A DNA stretch of 64,000 nt from NCBI GenBank assembly GCA_020629285.1, contig JAHDDP010000010.1:35516-99515 (forward strand). Direction: 5' to 3'. A program made the translations under genes and the position numbers. This DNA comes from Maribacter sp. Its GTDB lineage: Bacteria > Bacteroidota > Bacteroidia > Flavobacteriales > Flavobacteriaceae. Under the pieces are notes generated by a model that was not told where the DNA came from, made no database searches, and worked only from the letters and a program-made list of their open reading frames with translations. How positions within the stretch are numbered: the stretch's first letter is position 1; every line of letters begins with the position of its first letter. Below, piece by piece: positions 62,929 to 64,000 of the stretch.

Positions 62929-63617
62929 TTACACATTTTTGTAATACGGGTAAAGAGGCTCTACTGTTTTAAGACGCTCTTTTAACGTATCATAAAAAGA
63001 ATGCCAGATTTTATATTTTGATTGATATATAACGCTATCCCATTTTTCCAATTTTATATTAAAATTAGGATCATCGCATAATTTAGAAATGATTAATCCT
63101 CTAAACAAGTGATCTATCCCACCTACCAAAATCTCCTTCCAATATTTTCCTTCGGTCTCTAAGCGGTCCATTTCCTTTAGTACGTTGGGCAGGTAGGAGT
63201 AGGTATCTATAAAAGCCTGACCTGGACCTTGGGCATAATCAACAATTAAATGGCCCCATTGGTGGAAACCTTCGATTGTGGTAAGGTCTAATCCATGTGT
63301 TAAGCTCTGATGTTTTTTTGAAAAATCGCTGTCGAAGATTGTAAATAATCTATTTTCATTACTAATTGATGAAAAATCCTTGTTAGGAACACCTATTTCT
63401 AATATATGTTTTTCAACATTTTTATGTTCAATCAAGAAAACAGTATTACCATGGTTGTTTGATTTTATTGAATAGTTAAAGAAAATAGTCACGCTATAAT
63501 TTTCCGTATCTAATAAATATCGTGATGCCCTTTTAGGAAAAAAACGAAATCCTAAATTTTTAAAATAGGGTTAGTTACTTTATATAGCTCATTTTTTCTT
63601 CTAGATATTGGAGTCAT
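62929..63617 (-). pseudogene. Frameshifted gene of unknown function (about 229 residues if repaired)
   Basis: An uninterrupted frame of 187 codons runs from a GTG at 63492 to 62929. The sequence upstream of the GTG is still clearly coding in the same frame (NLGFRFFPKRASRYLLD, TENYS) back to a stop at 63571. There it continues in another frame to an ATG at 63617 (MTPISRRKNELYKVTNP). A single missing base near 63570-63573 joins the two parts. I do not recognise the family; the C-terminal part includes EGFHQWGHLIVDYAQGPG and ends LYPYYKNV. It starts 2 bp after the stop of the neighbouring broken gene, so the two were an operon. Confidence 0.7.
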
Positions 63618-63619
63618 TA

Positions 63620-64000
63620 TTAAAAATTTAAATTTTTTATAAACTGCAATTCATCAAGCCCAATTCTACCAACCTCATTGGTTCCATGATCACTGAATTT
63701 AAGTGCTTTGTTAGGAGACACTTGAAATGAATCAGTATTACTAAAAATTGGAATACCATTAATCACTTTATCAAACTTCACTTTAAACTCCACCGCACCG
63801 CTAGAGGCTTCTTTTACCTGTTTAAACTTGATCGTTTGTGCGGGGTAAAACGGGTGCCGGGGCTTAGTTTGTTCTCGATGGCGATAATGTCTTTAATAAA
63901 CAGGATTATTAAGTTAATGTTTTTTTTCTGCTATAGTAGGCAAGAGTTTTAAACTTCAATTTTCTTTTTTAACGATAACCTCATAATCCAAATCATAAAA
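63620..64000 (-). pseudogene. Broken gene running off the right edge, unknown function
   Basis: Leftward coding sequence recognisable in pieces: DLDYEVIVKKEN, an in-frame TGA (63956-63958), SLKLLPTIAEKK, a shift at an 8-T run (63920-63927), INLIILFIKDIIAIENKLSP then GTRF, another shift near the GGGG at 63842-63845, then TIKFKQVKEASSGAVEFK and a run to GLDELQFIKNLNF with a TAA at 63620-63622. So at least two indels and one nonsense codon occur within 340 bp. No family recognised. The 5' part is outside the window. Confidence 0.65.

Noticed and set aside
62929..63492. Intact 187-residue gene starting at GTG 63492
   Set aside because: Convincing coding sequence continues upstream of this GTG and, after one frameshift, reaches an ATG at 63617, so the frame is the 3' part of a broken gene.

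Overview
The window looks like a chromosomal segment of a marine-type Flavobacteriaceae (Bacteroidota). The evidence is AT-rich sequence, five TonB-dependent receptors with carboxypeptidase-like N-domains, signal peptides ending in SAQ/FSQ/HAQ, lipoproteins of Bacteroidota-restricted families (DUF4270, DUF5689, DUF3108-type), a eukaryote-like GlyRS and type-2 IleRS, scarce Shine-Dalgarno sequences, and repeated TAnnTTTG promoter elements, the consensus of the Bacteroidota primary sigma factor. The genus cannot be fixed from sequence alone. No rRNA, tRNA, CRISPR array, transposase or prophage was seen; most of the window is core genome.

Layout. 1-5.3 kb: the 3' end of a cystathionine gamma-synthase-type enzyme, gdhA, recO and a heme-type TonB receptor. 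5.3-11.6 kb: an alanine-rich lipoprotein, ileS (with a permuted HIGH motif), a DksA/TraR-like protein, an exported adhesin-like protein, lspA and 5-formyl-THF cyclo-ligase. 12-21 kb: uvrC, a patatin/beta-barrel fusion, a structured intergenic region, then a tight run DUF3108 - tryptophan 2,3-dioxygenase - M23 peptidase - pgi. 21-30 kb: two TonB receptors, a 4-TM protein, a secreted endonuclease/phosphatase-fold protein and a DUF5689/lamin-tail lipoprotein, possibly an extracellular nucleic-acid foraging set. 30-35 kb: a multi-PAS histidine kinase with two stand-alone receiver proteins, an ankyrin protein, an omega-amidase-like nitrilase and an exported unknown. 35-44.8 kb: Ig-like lipoprotein, comF, coiled-coil protein, glyS, TonB receptor, beta-barrel protein, exoIII, aldo/keto reductase and a 35-residue membrane peptide.

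44.8-49.8 kb is one leftward block panC-panD-flippase-like-pseudoesterase-small membrane protein-radA. It diverges, from a compact double promoter, from a truncated GT5-like protein, DUF4270 and glmS. 55-61.4 kb carries a TonB receptor with an SGNH lipoprotein, then atpD-atpC with a heptamer-repeat array between them. 61.5-62.8 kb is a leftward operon of two DUF2975 membrane proteins and an XRE regulator. Its promoter (TTG-N17-TATATTTG) is bracketed by two 17-bp palindromes that look like autoregulatory operators. 62.9-64 kb holds two adjacent leftward genes, both broken by frameshifts (one also by a stop codon), a decaying or mis-sequenced locus.

The least-explained parts are the DUF2975/XRE operon with its operators, the broken pair at the right edge, the possible structured RNA near 16.3 kb, the 21-bp-period repeat before uvrC, and the small membrane proteins at 44.7 and 46.3 kb.
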